This document shows positions 20,091 through 30,276 of a stretch of DNA of 64,000 nucleotides, in pieces; the stretch's first letter is position 1; each line of letters opens with the position of its first letter. The notes below the pieces were generated by a model. The model saw only the letters and a program-made list of their open reading frames with translations. It was not told the origin of the DNA and searched no databases. The DNA is taken from the NCBI GenBank assembly GCA_029863645.1, contig JAOTVA010000004.1, positions 25,444-89,443 on the forward strand, written 5' to 3'. The position numbers were made by a program, and so were the translations under genes. This DNA comes from Gemmatimonadota bacterium. Its GTDB lineage: Bacteria > Gemmatimonadota > Gemmatimonadetes > Longimicrobiales > Gaopeijiaceae.

Positions 20091-21623
20091 CTACTCGGGT
20101 TCAATCCGTGGCTGGCGGTATTGCACGGCCTCGGCCGCGTGTTCCACGGTGATGTCCTGGGTGCCGCCCAGGTCGGCCAAGGTCCGCGCGACCTTGAGGA
20201 CCCGGTGATAGGCTCGTGCCGAAAGGCCGGTGCGTTCGACGGCATGTTGTAGCAGCCGTGCCACCTCCCGCGACTGCCGGCACCACCTCCGGATCTCCCG
20301 GGGCCCCATGTGGGCGTTCGCGTGCACGCCGTCGAGTCCGCGGAATCGGCTGGATTGAACGGCCCGTGCCCTCACGACGCGGTCCCGGACCGTCAGGCTC
20401 GATTCGCTCTGACCCGTCCCGCCGAGACTACGGAACGGAACCGGCGGCATATGGACGTGGATGTCGATTCGATCCATGAGAGGCCCGGAGACTCGGCCGC
20501 GATATCGCCCGACGTGGGTGGGGTCGCAGACACACCGATCGGAGCCGTCTCCGAAGAACCCGCACGGACAGGGGTTCATGGCCGCGACCAGAACGAACCT
20601 GGCCGGCAGCCGGAAGCTGCCCCGCACCCGCGAAAGCCGAATCGCGCCTTCCTCGAGTGGCTGACGGAGCGCTTCCAAGGCGTTTCGGCGGAACTCCGCC
20701 AGCTCATCCAGGAAGAGGACGCCATGGTGCGCCAAGCTCATCTCCCCGGGACGAAGGGGCGTGCTGCCCCCGGCCAGGCCCGCTTCGCTCACCGTGTGGT
20801 GAGGAGCACGAAAGGGGCGTTCGGTAACCAACGCACCACCACCGCGCAGGTGCCCTGCGACCGAATGTACCCGGGTGGTCTCGAGCGCTTCGTCCAGCGT
20901 TAGGGACGGAAGAATGCCGGGCAGGCGGCGCGCGATCATCGTCTTGCCGGCACCGGGCGGGCCCACGAGCAGCAAATTATGCGCGCCCGCCGCGGCTACC
21001 TCCAGAGCCCGCTTCGCGGCCCCCTGGCCGCGGACGTCCATGAGGTCGAGTCCGCACGACCCAGCCGGGGACAACAGGGCGCTTACGTCGACCTCGGTGG
21101 GTGTGAGCTCGTGGACCCCGGTCAGGTGACTGACGACCTCCGCCAGCGACGCGGCGCCCAGCACGCTCAGGCCACGAACGACTGCGGCTTCGCGTGCGTT
21201 CTCGAGGGGAACGAAGAGCGTGTCGACACCGGCTTCTCGACACCGACTCGCGATCGGGAGTACACCCGAGACGGGTCGAAGCGAACCGTCCAGACTCAGC
21301 TCACCCAGGAACGCAAAGCCTTCCCCAACGGACGGCTCCACGACCCCTCCGGCAACGAGAAGCCCGACGGCAATCGGTAGGTCGAACGCCGCTCCTTCTT
21401 TTCGCACACCTGCCGGAGCGAGGTTCACCGTAATTCGTCGGTGCGGAAGCGTGAAGTCGGCATTCCGCAGGGCGGCGGTGACGCGCTCTCTCCCTTCCCT
21501 TACGGCGCTCTGGGCGAGTCCGACCACAGTGAATGAGGGCAGTCCGGATGCCAGATGCACTTCAACGCGCACCATGAGGGGATCGACGCCGTCGACCGCG
21601 CCCGTCAGGACATTCGCCAGCAT
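20091..21623 (-). CDS. YifB/ComM family Mg-chelatase-like AAA+ ATPase
   Basis: LLVGPPGAGKTMIARRLPGILP, VLFLDELAEF, C-terminal RAYHRVLKVARTLADL. Confidence 0.92.
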   Translation of the reverse strand: MLANVLTGAVDGVDPLMVRVEVHLASGLPSFTVVGLAQSAVREGRERVTAALRNADFTLPHRRITVNLAPAGVRKEGAAFDLPIAVGLLVAGGVVEPSVGEGFAFLGELSLDGSLRPVSGVLPIASRCREAGVDTLFVPLENAREAAVVRGLSVLGAASLAEVVSHLTGVHELTPTEVDVSALLSPAGSCGLDLMDVRGQGAAKRALEVAAAGAHNLLLVGPPGAGKTMIARRLPGILPSLTLDEALETTRVHSVAGHLRGGGALVTERPFRAPHHTVSEAGLAGGSTPLRPGEMSLAHHGVLFLDELAEFRRNALEALRQPLEEGAIRLSRVRGSFRLPARFVLVAAMNPCPCGFFGDGSDRCVCDPTHVGRYRGRVSGPLMDRIDIHVHMPPVPFRSLGGTGQSESSLTVRDRVVRARAVQSSRFRGLDGVHANAHMGPREIRRWCRQSREVARLLQHAVERTGLSARAYHRVLKVARTLADLGGTQDITVEHAAEAVQYRQPRIEPE

Positions 21624-21765
21624 CGCAGAAGATCCCGCACGTCGCGGGACGCCGGAATGCATAGATCGGCCCGTTTATCACGGTCGCCAGGCCCGCTTGT
21701 GCGGCCCCTTGCGCTCCGGTACCATGTGGCGCGCCCACGCCCACCGCAGCCGCAAGAGCACCTGG

Positions 21766-22914
21766 ATGAAGGTCGCTGTCCTCAAGGAGACACGTTCCGG
21801 CGAGCGCCGAGTTGCGCTCGTGCCCCAGGGTGTGCAAGCGCTTGTGAAGGCCGGACTTTCGGTGACCATCGAAGCCGGCGCCGGCGAGGCCTCTGCGGTC
21901 TCGGACGAGGCGTACCGCACCGCAGGAGCGACTGTCGCGTCCGGCGCTGCCGAGACGCTTCGCGACGCCGGCATCGTCCTGCGGGTGAATCCCCCGTCCT
22001 TATCGAATCCGGACGAGGTGTCGGCGATCAGACCCGGGACGATCCTGTTGTCGTTCCTGAGCCCGCTGTCGAATCTCGACCTCGTTCGCGCGTTGGCCGC
22101 GGCGCAGGTCACCGCGATTTCGATGGAGCTGGTGCCGCGTATCACCCGGGCTCAGTCGATGGATGCGCTCTCGTCCCAGGCGACGGTCGCGGGGTACAAG
22201 GCCGTCCTCCTCGCTGCGGATCACCTCCCGAAGTTCCTCCCCATGTTCACGACCGCCGCCGGCACGATTCGTCCTGGGAAGGCCTTGGTGCTGGGAGCCG
22301 GAGTGGCGGGCCTACAGGCGATCGCGACGGCGCGACGGCTGGGGGCGATCGTCGAAGCGTTCGACGTCCGGCCCGCCGTCAAAGAACAGGTCGAGAGCCT
22401 GGGCGCCACGTTCCTGGAGACCGAACACGAGGTGACGGCCGAGGGCGAAGGTGGGTATGCCAAGGAGCTTTCCGAGGAACAGCACAAGAGGGAGCTCGAG
22501 CTCATCGCCGCCGCCATCTCGACGACCGACATCGTGATCACCACGGCCCAGATTCCAGGTCGGACGGCTCCCCTCCTCATCACGGAGGACATGGTGAAGT
22601 CGATGCGAACCGGGTCGGTGATCGTCGACCTCGCCGCCGAGAGCGGTGGCAACTGCGCCCTTACAAAGGCAGGCGAGACCGTCGTCGCTCACGGAGTGCA
22701 GATCTTCGGTCCGAGCAACCTACCGGCAGACATCCCGGTCCACGCCAGTCAGATGTACTCGAAGAACATCACCACCCTGCTCGCCGAGTTCGTCGGCGAG
22801 GACGGCGCGGTCGCCCTCGACTTCGAGAACGACGTCATCGGCCCGGCCACCGTGACGCACGCGGGCGAGGTGAAGAACGAACGCGTAAGCCAAGCCCTGC
22901 AAGCCTCGGCATGA
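21766..22914 (+). CDS. pntA: NAD(P) transhydrogenase subunit alpha, part 1
   Basis: MKVAVLKETRSGERRVALVP; LVLGAGVAGLQAIATARRLGA; ITTAQIPGRTAPLLI. Confidence 0.92.
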   Translation: MKVAVLKETRSGERRVALVPQGVQALVKAGLSVTIEAGAGEASAVSDEAYRTAGATVASGAAETLRDAGIVLRVNPPSLSNPDEVSAIRPGTILLSFLSPLSNLDLVRALAAAQVTAISMELVPRITRAQSMDALSSQATVAGYKAVLLAADHLPKFLPMFTTAAGTIRPGKALVLGAGVAGLQAIATARRLGAIVEAFDVRPAVKEQVESLGATFLETEHEVTAEGEGGYAKELSEEQHKRELELIAAAISTTDIVITTAQIPGRTAPLLITEDMVKSMRTGSVIVDLAAESGGNCALTKAGETVVAHGVQIFGPSNLPADIPVHASQMYSKNITTLLAEFVGEDGAVALDFENDVIGPATVTHAGEVKNERVSQALQASA

Positions 22915-22944
22915 TGCCGCTAGCCTCGATCCGCTGGAGCGCCC

Positions 22945-23223
22945 GTGAGTGAGCTGATGGTCGGTCTGTACGTCTTCGTGCTCGCGACGCTCGCGGGCCG
23001 CGAGGTCATCACGAAGGTCCCTCCCACGCTTCACACACCACTGATGTCGGGCGCGAACGCGGTCTCCGGCATCGCCATCGTGGGCGCGCTGGTGGTAGCA
23101 GGGCGCGCCGACGGAATGCTCCAGACCGTTCTCGGTGTGACCGCCATCACCATGGCGATGGTCAATGTGGTGGGGGGCTTTCTCGTGACCGACCGAATGC
23201 TCAGCATGTTCAGGAAGCGCTAG
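22945..23223 (+). CDS. NAD(P) transhydrogenase subunit alpha, part 2 (membrane)
   Basis: 92 aa three-TM protein with TPLMSGANAVSGI, between alpha-1 and beta genes. Confidence 0.9.
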   Translation: MSELMVGLYVFVLATLAGREVITKVPPTLHTPLMSGANAVSGIAIVGALVVAGRADGMLQTVLGVTAITMAMVNVVGGFLVTDRMLSMFRKR

Positions 23224-23227
23224 CGTT

Positions 23228-24616
23228 ATGGACGCTTCGTTTCTCGTCGAGGCGGTCTACCTCCTCTCGGCGACGCTCTTCGTCGTCGGGCTCAAGCGGC
23301 TTCAGTCTCCGGCCACGGCCCGCGCCGGAAACGCCATTGCGGCATTCGCGATGCTGCTTGCGGTACTGGCCACGGTCGTAGACGCGGAGATCCTCTCATG
23401 GACCGGCATCCTCGTGGGCATGGTCCTGGGCAGCGTCATCGGTGGCTTCGCTGCCCGTCGTGTCGAGATGACCTCGATGCCACAGCTCGTCGGGATCTTC
23501 AATGGCTTCGGCGGTGCGGCTTCGGCGCTGGTCTCAGTGACCGAGTTCGTCAGCAACCCGAACGTCGGAGTGAGCACGGCGGGCGTCGCGATTCTGCTCG
23601 GCACGCTCATTGGCGGGGTGACCTTCTCGGGCTCCTTCATCGCGTTTGCGAAGCTGCAGGAGCTCATGACCGGGAACCCGATCACGTTCCCTGGGCAGAA
23701 CCTCTTCAACGCGTTCCTCGTGATCGTGGTGTTGGGATTCGCCACCGCCGCGCTCGGCCTCGTCGGCGCCCTAGAGCCCCTGACCGCCTTCTACATCTTC
23801 TGCGCGATCGCCGTCGTGCTCGGCGTTCTTATCGTCATCCCCATCGGGGGTGCCGACATGCCGGTCGTCATCTCGTTGCTGAATTCGTACTCCGGCCTGG
23901 CGGCCAGCGCGGCGGGTTTCGTTATCGGTAACATGGTGCTGATCGTGTCGGGTGCGTTGGTAGGCGCGGCTGGACTGATCCTCACGCAGCTGATGTGCAA
24001 AGGCATGAACCGGTCCCTGGCCAACGTTGCCTTCGGAGGCTTCGGGGGTTCTGCGAAGGTCGACCGGGCTCAGATCGGAAAGCGACCCGTCAGGAGGGCC
24101 GATGCGGAAGCAGTCGCGGCCGAGTTGGGCTATGTGAATTCGGTCGTCGTCGTGCCCGGCTATGGGCTCGCGGTTGCGCAGGCGCAGCACGAGCTACGCA
24201 AAGTGGGAGATCTTCTGGAAGCCCGCGGCGTCGACGTGAAGTATGCAATCCATCCGGTCGCCGGCCGTATGCCTGGCCACATGAACGTGCTGCTGGCTGA
24301 GGCCGACGTGAGCTACGACAAGCTCTTCGATCTCGACGAGATCAACGACGACTTCTCGAACACCGACGCGGTTCTCATCGTGGGGGCGAACGACGTTGTG
24401 AACCCGGCTTCACGCGATCCCCAGTCTGTCATCGCTGGCATGCCCATCCTAGACGTAGACAAGGCGCGTCGGGTCATCGTGATGAAGCGTAGCCTGTCGC
24501 CGGGCTTCGCGGGGATCGACAACGACCTGTTCTACATGGACAACACGCTGATGTTCTTCGGCGACGCCAAGGACGCCATGGCGGATCTGGTTCGCGAGGT
24601 ACGCGAGCTGGCCTGA
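23228..24616 (+). CDS. pntB: NAD(P) transhydrogenase subunit beta
   Basis: VPGYGLAVAQAQHELRKVGDLLEARGVDVKYAIHPVAGRMPGHMNVLLAEA. Confidence 0.95.
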   Translation: MDASFLVEAVYLLSATLFVVGLKRLQSPATARAGNAIAAFAMLLAVLATVVDAEILSWTGILVGMVLGSVIGGFAARRVEMTSMPQLVGIFNGFGGAASALVSVTEFVSNPNVGVSTAGVAILLGTLIGGVTFSGSFIAFAKLQELMTGNPITFPGQNLFNAFLVIVVLGFATAALGLVGALEPLTAFYIFCAIAVVLGVLIVIPIGGADMPVVISLLNSYSGLAASAAGFVIGNMVLIVSGALVGAAGLILTQLMCKGMNRSLANVAFGGFGGSAKVDRAQIGKRPVRRADAEAVAAELGYVNSVVVVPGYGLAVAQAQHELRKVGDLLEARGVDVKYAIHPVAGRMPGHMNVLLAEADVSYDKLFDLDEINDDFSNTDAVLIVGANDVVNPASRDPQSVIAGMPILDVDKARRVIVMKRSLSPGFAGIDNDLFYMDNTLMFFGDAKDAMADLVREVRELA

Positions 24617-24626
24617 GGGCCGGCGC

Positions 24627-25217
24627 TCAATTTCCGAGGACCTCCGCAACCGACTCGGGCGGGGTCACCTCGACCACCTGCGGCAGTTCTTCCGCGACGA
24701 GCGCGAGCTGTCTCTCTGCCTCACGGACGATCTCCTCCGGCGTCTTCGACTCCTGATTCTCTGGAGGTTCGAAGAACTGGAAGAACATTGCGTCGGTGTG
24801 CCCCACGCTCGCGTGCGTGACACCACTGTCGATGATTCGATTCAACCGCAGGATGTCTCGCAAAGACAGCGACCCCTCGGCCAAGGGATGCTCGAAGAGC
24901 ATGCGAATCAGGAGCTCGCGGAGAATCTGAAACTCCTCGATCACTTCCCCCGCCGCCAACCCACGCTTGGCCGCCATCACGCCGAAAAGCTCGGCGGTTC
25001 GGTCCCACAACGGTCTTACGTGGGGGCCGTGCGGCCCCATCAGCCACGGGAGCAAGTCCGCTAGCTGATACATGAAGCGACTCACGACTTGATCGAACTG
25101 GCTCCCGGGACCGTGATCTCTCGCAGAGACCTCCATCGACCAGACTTCGGCGAGCTCGCCGGCGCGGAGTCGTAGGTAGTTCGCGAGGTCGAGTGGGCGC
25201 GCCTCGCCGCGACGCAT
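24627..25217 (-). CDS. RsbRD_N-like domain protein (putative signalling partner)
   Basis: ~196 aa helical protein from ATG 25217 (MRRGEARPLDLANYLRLRAGELAEVWSMEV...), resembles RsbRD N-terminal (4-helix) family; co-directional with upstream histidine kinase. Confidence 0.5.
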   Translation of the reverse strand: MRRGEARPLDLANYLRLRAGELAEVWSMEVSARDHGPGSQFDQVVSRFMYQLADLLPWLMGPHGPHVRPLWDRTAELFGVMAAKRGLAAGEVIEEFQILRELLIRMLFEHPLAEGSLSLRDILRLNRIIDSGVTHASVGHTDAMFFQFFEPPENQESKTPEEIVREAERQLALVAEELPQVVEVTPPESVAEVLGN

Positions 25218-25336
25218 GCCCTTCCGATCGGGACCGGACCGAGCCTTCGCCGCTAGATGTGTGCTGCCACCGTCGGGAGTACGGATGATGCCTTCCTTGG
25301 GTCGTTTCTGGAGGAGGGAAACGTTCTCCCCATCTT

Positions 25337-28300
25337 CTAAGATGTCGGCCGGAGATCGACGGATCCAGTCTCTTGTTTTCCCCCGTCGTTCCATACCTTC
25401 AGCACGACTTCGACGGCGGTTCCCTCCCCCACACTGCTGCGAACACTGACGCTCCCGCCCCAGGCCCCGACGAGCCTCTGCACGATGGCGAGGCCGAGGC
25501 CCGTGCCCCTGGATCGCGTGCTGAACTGGGGTTCGAAAACGCGCGGAAGCACCTCGTCGGGTATTCCTGACCCGTCGTCCACGACGGTTAGAAGAACCGT
25601 ATCCTCGGGCCCGCGGCGGGCGACGACGGATACGACGGTGCCTTCCTCGCCGGCCAGTCGCGCATTCTCCAAGAGGTTGACCAAGACCTCCTTGAGCTCG
25701 TCGCTGCTGGCCACCACGCGCGGGAGTCCCGCCTCCACGTCCTGCTCGAAGAGGACCCCGGCGGAGGCCGCACCGTACAGCGCCATCACCTCGCCGACGA
25801 CGTCCTCGACAGAGACGGCGGTGAGCGGGAGAGCGGTTTCTCCAGGTGCACCGAATCTCGAGAAGCTCTGAGCGATCTCGTCCAGCCGCTCGATCTCGGA
25901 TAGCATCGCCGATGCGTTCCGCAGGAGGATCTCGTTGAAATCAGGGTGGTGGTCCTCCCACGCCCTGCGCACGTGCTGAATGCTCAGCTTGATTGGCGTG
26001 AGCGGGTTCTTCACCTCGTGAGCGACTTGGCGCGCCATCTCACCCCAAGCGAGGACGCGCTCGGCACGGAGCTCGTCGGTCACGTCGTCCATGGCGAGAA
26101 CCACACCGCGCTGTGAGCCTAGTGTGCCCAGGCGACGGACGCGCACCCGGACCCGACGGTCACCCGCTTGGAACTCGGCATCCGCCTCCTCGTGGGTCGC
26201 CGAGAGAAACGCGCCCAGCCAAGGATTCAGTGCTTCGGCGAACGGCCCGCCACGCGGGATGTCGCCGCCCACGACAACCTCCCCTCCCAGGAGTCCCTCC
26301 GCGCGGGGATTTGCCAAGGTCACGCGTCCGTCTGAATCGAGCGCCACCATGCCCACGGCGGCCTCGTCCATGATCAGCTGGGTGCGACGCGACGTGCGCA
26401 CAAGTTGACGGCGGGACTTCCGTACACGGCCCACCATCCGGTTGAATGCGCGGAATACGGCGCCGAACTCGTCCGTCCTGTCCTCCGGCAGCCGCATGCC
26501 CAGGTCACCCGCACCGACCCTCTCCGATGCGCCCTGTAGCGCAGCGATCGGTCGCGTCAGCGCCCTTCCTGCAAGCATCGCGAGCGCGAGAGACATCCCC
26601 GCGCCGATCAGGACGAGGAACAGCAGCAACTCCACCAGGTCAGAGGTCTGGAGGGCGCTCAACCCCGCTTCGAGGGGCACCTGCACCGCGAGGACGTCGC
26701 CATCGGATAGACGCCTATAGGCGGTGACGTACTCCCAGCGGCCCAGAGTAGTCTCGGTGAACTCCGAGACGGACTCGCGGCTTTCCAGCGACCGGAGTAC
26801 TTCGAGTGGCGCCCAACCTTCGTAGAGGCCGAGCTCGACCAGCTCCTCGACCGATCCCTCCTGCAGCTCCCCCTCTCTGTACTCGAGCAACTCGGCGCCC
26901 ACCTGGCTCGCCAGCCGCTCCATTCGGCCTCCGAGCGCTCGATACCAACCGGCGGCATCTTCGGCGACCCGTTCGGCGATCACGCGGGCCGACCGGCGCG
27001 ACGCTTCAGTCAGAGTTCGATACGCCACCGTCCCGAATAGTGCGTTCGCCAGCGTGAAAAATCCGAAAAGTGCCAGAGTCACACGCACCCTGAATGAGAC
27101 AGCGAACGGAGAAAGGCGCAGATCGCCCCGGCCCACATCGTTCACGAGGCCCTGCCCGGCCAACCAGAAGCCGAAGAAGAGCGCGAGGTTCATGACCAAC
27201 AAGAGCGTGGCCCTCGCCGCCGCGAGCACGGTTCCAGGGAGGGTGACGAGGTAGTGGGCGTGATACCGGGCCCCGTTTGCAAACTCCACGCCGATCTCTC
27301 CCTGCCAGCCACCCTCGACCTTTACCCAGCTCACTTCGTCCAGGGAGTGCGGATCATCGGGTGCGAGGGGAATCACCGTAAGCGGATCCGCCTCCTCCGC
27401 GCTGACCCCTCGAAGCAACGGTCCCAGGCCCGACCTGTCGGACCGCTCACTGAAAGGTGGGGCAACGACCGCGACGACGTCCCCTTCCGAAAGCGCGGCC
27501 GTGAGGATGTATCGCGCGTCATCGCGATTCAGGTGTCGGAGTCGCGCGCCGCCGGTGCGCCAGGCCTCCTGCAGCGCCGCGTTCAAGGGCGCCGGCGCCT
27601 CACGAGCCACACCGACCCGCAACTCCTCACCGGGCGATCCGTTTCGACGATGGACCTGGAGCTGAACCGGATACCCGGCTTCCGAAAGGCCGCTCAAACG
27701 CCAGCCGCTGTAGAGGAGCGTGACGTCGTCAGCTCCGGCCCGATCGAGTGAGTCCGCGACGTCTGCAAAGCGCAACAACGAACGTTCAAGTGCCGGAATT
27801 GAAAAGGCCGCAAGTTCAGTCAGGCGCCCTTCGCCGACGACCATTCTGGCCTGCACGCGGTGCGCCCACGTAACCGGGATCGCCGCGGTGCTCCCGATGA
27901 CGATTCCTAGGCCCCAAGACACCACGGCCCTTCGCCATCCGCTCCAGGCCTGGGCCCCAACCGTGGCGAGGGCAACGGGCAGGCCCCAGAGGGCGACCCA
28001 CCAGAGCGGGTGGCCGGCAGTAGACCACACCCATGAGGCACCGCCAGCCCCAAGAAGCAGCGCCAGTACCACCGCGGCCGGGCCCGCAAGCCCCCAGGCG
28101 CGAGGCGCCCGGGAGACGGAGATCACCCAACCGGCCGCCAGCGATACGAGCGCCGCCGCGGCCACCTGGTACACGATCCACTCCAGGCGGCTGGCGGCCA
28201 ATGCGGCCGGGCCGGAACCGGCAACGGCCCACCCCAGGAGAAGTGGGAACAGTGCGGCCACCGTCAGCCCCGCCGCCCAAGGGGGAAGCGAGAAGCGTGC

Positions 28301-29425
28301 GCGAGGTAGCACCGCTACTAGAGCGAAGGCGGTCACCCCAAGGAGGGCGAATCGGCCCAGTGAGATCGGGATCGGGCCGGCCAGCTCGAAGGCGCCGGGA
28401 TCGAACAAGGTGCCGAGGAAGCCGATCTCGTTCAGCGGGAGCCACGCGGACAGGAGTATCAACGTGCCGGCCGCGACGACCGCGGTGGCGACTCGGCGTG
28501 GGCGCCCGAGCGCGAGGAGCGTCCAGGCCAGGAGCAACAGAAACACAACCGCCGCCGACCAGCGATTCATGATCTGGTCGGCGCGCCCTGCGCTCGAGGG
28601 ACGATCGACGATGACGCTGAGGATTCTTTCATCTCGGCTGGCCAAGTCCCAAACGACTCCGTCCCAAGGGCCGGGGTCTTCTTCGGTAATGCGGATGCGC
28701 TCGTTCGTCTCTCGGAAGAAGTTCGAGGCGAAGTCATCCACGTCGGCCCGCAGGCCCTCGGGAAGAGCAGAGCGCAATAGAAACGCCGCCATCGCCGTGC
28801 TGCCGTCCCCCGCGATGGAGGTGAGGTAGAGGTATCCGAAGAGCGGAAAGTCGTGGTAGGAATAGGGTTGCACTCCAGTTTGTACTGCCTCGGGCACCCG
28901 GCCTCGATGGACCCCGTCCCAAACGACAAGACGTCCCAGCGGGTCGTAGAGCGCTAGCGCCGAGGCTCCGTGGCGGGCCCTCAGCTCGCGCAGCCGGCTC
29001 ACATCGATCTCCGCCGACTCCATCCAGGCGTCCACGAGCGCCGAGGTAGCCGCGAGGCCGGATTCGTACATGCGATCCAGCTCCGCCTCCAGGAGCCCAC
29101 CGACGACGGTGTCCCGAGCCGCCCAGTATCCGTCGAAGTCCGCGAGCACCGCGTCGACGCGACGGTGGCCGGAGAACGCCACGACGACCGCTGTGATGAG
29201 GAGCACGAGTGCGATGCTTCCCTTGGGACCCCGACCCCGTGGCCCCAGGACTACGCTGATGGTGACGCCGAGGGCTGCGACAGCCAACGAGATGGTGTCG
29301 GGAGCGGACGTCCATAGTCCAAGTGCGGCGACTGCCAGCCAGGGTCCGAGCCACCCCGCCGCTGATGCGATTGGGCCCGCCCTCGGCGTGGTCCCGAAGC
29401 CCGCGGCGTCTGTCTGTATCGGCAC
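25337..29425 (-). CDS. Very large NtrY-like membrane sensor histidine kinase
   Basis: Multiple TM clusters, HAMP (RALTRPIAALQGASERVGAGDLGMRLPEDRTDEFG), PAS-like, HisKA HEVKNPLTPIKLSIQH, HATPase DDGSGIPDEVLPRVFEPQFSTRSRGTGLGLAIV; probable GTG start 29425. Confidence 0.85.
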   Translation of the reverse strand: MPIQTDAAGFGTTPRAGPIASAAGWLGPWLAVAALGLWTSAPDTISLAVAALGVTISVVLGPRGRGPKGSIALVLLITAVVVAFSGHRRVDAVLADFDGYWAARDTVVGGLLEAELDRMYESGLAATSALVDAWMESAEIDVSRLRELRARHGASALALYDPLGRLVVWDGVHRGRVPEAVQTGVQPYSYHDFPLFGYLYLTSIAGDGSTAMAAFLLRSALPEGLRADVDDFASNFFRETNERIRITEEDPGPWDGVVWDLASRDERILSVIVDRPSSAGRADQIMNRWSAAVVFLLLLAWTLLALGRPRRVATAVVAAGTLILLSAWLPLNEIGFLGTLFDPGAFELAGPIPISLGRFALLGVTAFALVAVLPRARFSLPPWAAGLTVAALFPLLLGWAVAGSGPAALAASRLEWIVYQVAAAALVSLAAGWVISVSRAPRAWGLAGPAAVVLALLLGAGGASWVWSTAGHPLWWVALWGLPVALATVGAQAWSGWRRAVVSWGLGIVIGSTAAIPVTWAHRVQARMVVGEGRLTELAAFSIPALERSLLRFADVADSLDRAGADDVTLLYSGWRLSGLSEAGYPVQLQVHRRNGSPGEELRVGVAREAPAPLNAALQEAWRTGGARLRHLNRDDARYILTAALSEGDVVAVVAPPFSERSDRSGLGPLLRGVSAEEADPLTVIPLAPDDPHSLDEVSWVKVEGGWQGEIGVEFANGARYHAHYLVTLPGTVLAAARATLLLVMNLALFFGFWLAGQGLVNDVGRGDLRLSPFAVSFRVRVTLALFGFFTLANALFGTVAYRTLTEASRRSARVIAERVAEDAAGWYRALGGRMERLASQVGAELLEYREGELQEGSVEELVELGLYEGWAPLEVLRSLESRESVSEFTETTLGRWEYVTAYRRLSDGDVLAVQVPLEAGLSALQTSDLVELLLFLVLIGAGMSLALAMLAGRALTRPIAALQGASERVGAGDLGMRLPEDRTDEFGAVFRAFNRMVGRVRKSRRQLVRTSRRTQLIMDEAAVGMVALDSDGRVTLANPRAEGLLGGEVVVGGDIPRGGPFAEALNPWLGAFLSATHEEADAEFQAGDRRVRVRVRRLGTLGSQRGVVLAMDDVTDELRAERVLAWGEMARQVAHEVKNPLTPIKLSIQHVRRAWEDHHPDFNEILLRNASAMLSEIERLDEIAQSFSRFGAPGETALPLTAVSVEDVVGEVMALYGAASAGVLFEQDVEAGLPRVVASSDELKEVLVNLLENARLAGEEGTVVSVVARRGPEDTVLLTVVDDGSGIPDEVLPRVFEPQFSTRSRGTGLGLAIVQRLVGAWGGSVSVRSSVGEGTAVEVVLKVWNDGGKQETGSVDLRPTS

Positions 29426-29521
29426 GACGTGGTCTCCCGCTGGTGGCCGCGACGAATATACCCGGACCGAAGGGCCCGACCCAATGACGAACCGCTCTCC
29501 GCCGTCGGGGTAAGAGGGCCC

Positions 29522-30268
29522 ATGACACAATCCTGGGTAACGATGCGGCCGGTCGTGGCCGCTCGCTCGCTCGCCGCGGTGCTCGTTGGCCTTGTGCTCT
29601 CGGGCCCGAGCCGCGCCATGGCGCAGGGCGTCGTGGTCGACCAGGGCGTGTTCGCCGTGACACTCGCCGGCAGAGCTGCCGGAACGGAGGAATTCACGAT
29701 TCGCCGGGCCGGCCTCAACCGTGACGACGCGCTCTTCGCGACTGCGACCGTCAACCTGCGTAGGGACGGCGCGGACCATCAGGTCCGAGTGCTGCTTAGG
29801 GCGACCCCGACGGACGGCATCCCGAAATGTGAGGGCGCCGAGCCCTGTTTTCAGGTGGACGTGGAGGGGCCCGAGGCCTTGAGCCTGAGGCTCGGGCTAT
29901 CCGGGCGTCGCTACGTCGCTCGCATCGTGCACCCTGGCGGAGAGGAGATAAGGGAGTTTCCGGCAGCAGCTCAGACGCGCGTCCTCGAAGCGGACGTCGC
30001 GCACCTCTACTACTTCCTCAAAGACGTGCAGGAAGGAGTTGTGTGCCCCGTCATCAGCCCTCGCCATCGCGAACGGGCGAGTCTCCTGGCTGGGCCCTGG
30101 GTCAACGAACAGATCCAACTGGGCCCCAACGTCGTTCAGGCCAGGCGCGTCGAGTTCTCCGCAGGCGATGATCTTCGCATCGTCTGGTTCGACCGACTCG
30201 GCCGGGTGCTACGCGTCTCCGTGCCTGCCCGCGGGTACATGGCACAGCGCACAGACCTAGTGGGCTGA
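29522..30268 (+). CDS. Secreted protein of unknown function (DUF6134-like)
   Basis: Signal peptide MTQSWVTMRPVVAARSLAAVLVGLVLSGPSRAMAQ; GVFAVTLAGRAAGTEEFTI. Confidence 0.6.
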   Translation: MTQSWVTMRPVVAARSLAAVLVGLVLSGPSRAMAQGVVVDQGVFAVTLAGRAAGTEEFTIRRAGLNRDDALFATATVNLRRDGADHQVRVLLRATPTDGIPKCEGAEPCFQVDVEGPEALSLRLGLSGRRYVARIVHPGGEEIREFPAAAQTRVLEADVAHLYYFLKDVQEGVVCPVISPRHRERASLLAGPWVNEQIQLGPNVVQARRVEFSAGDDLRIVWFDRLGRVLRVSVPARGYMAQRTDLVG

Positions 30269-30276
30269 AGACAGCC

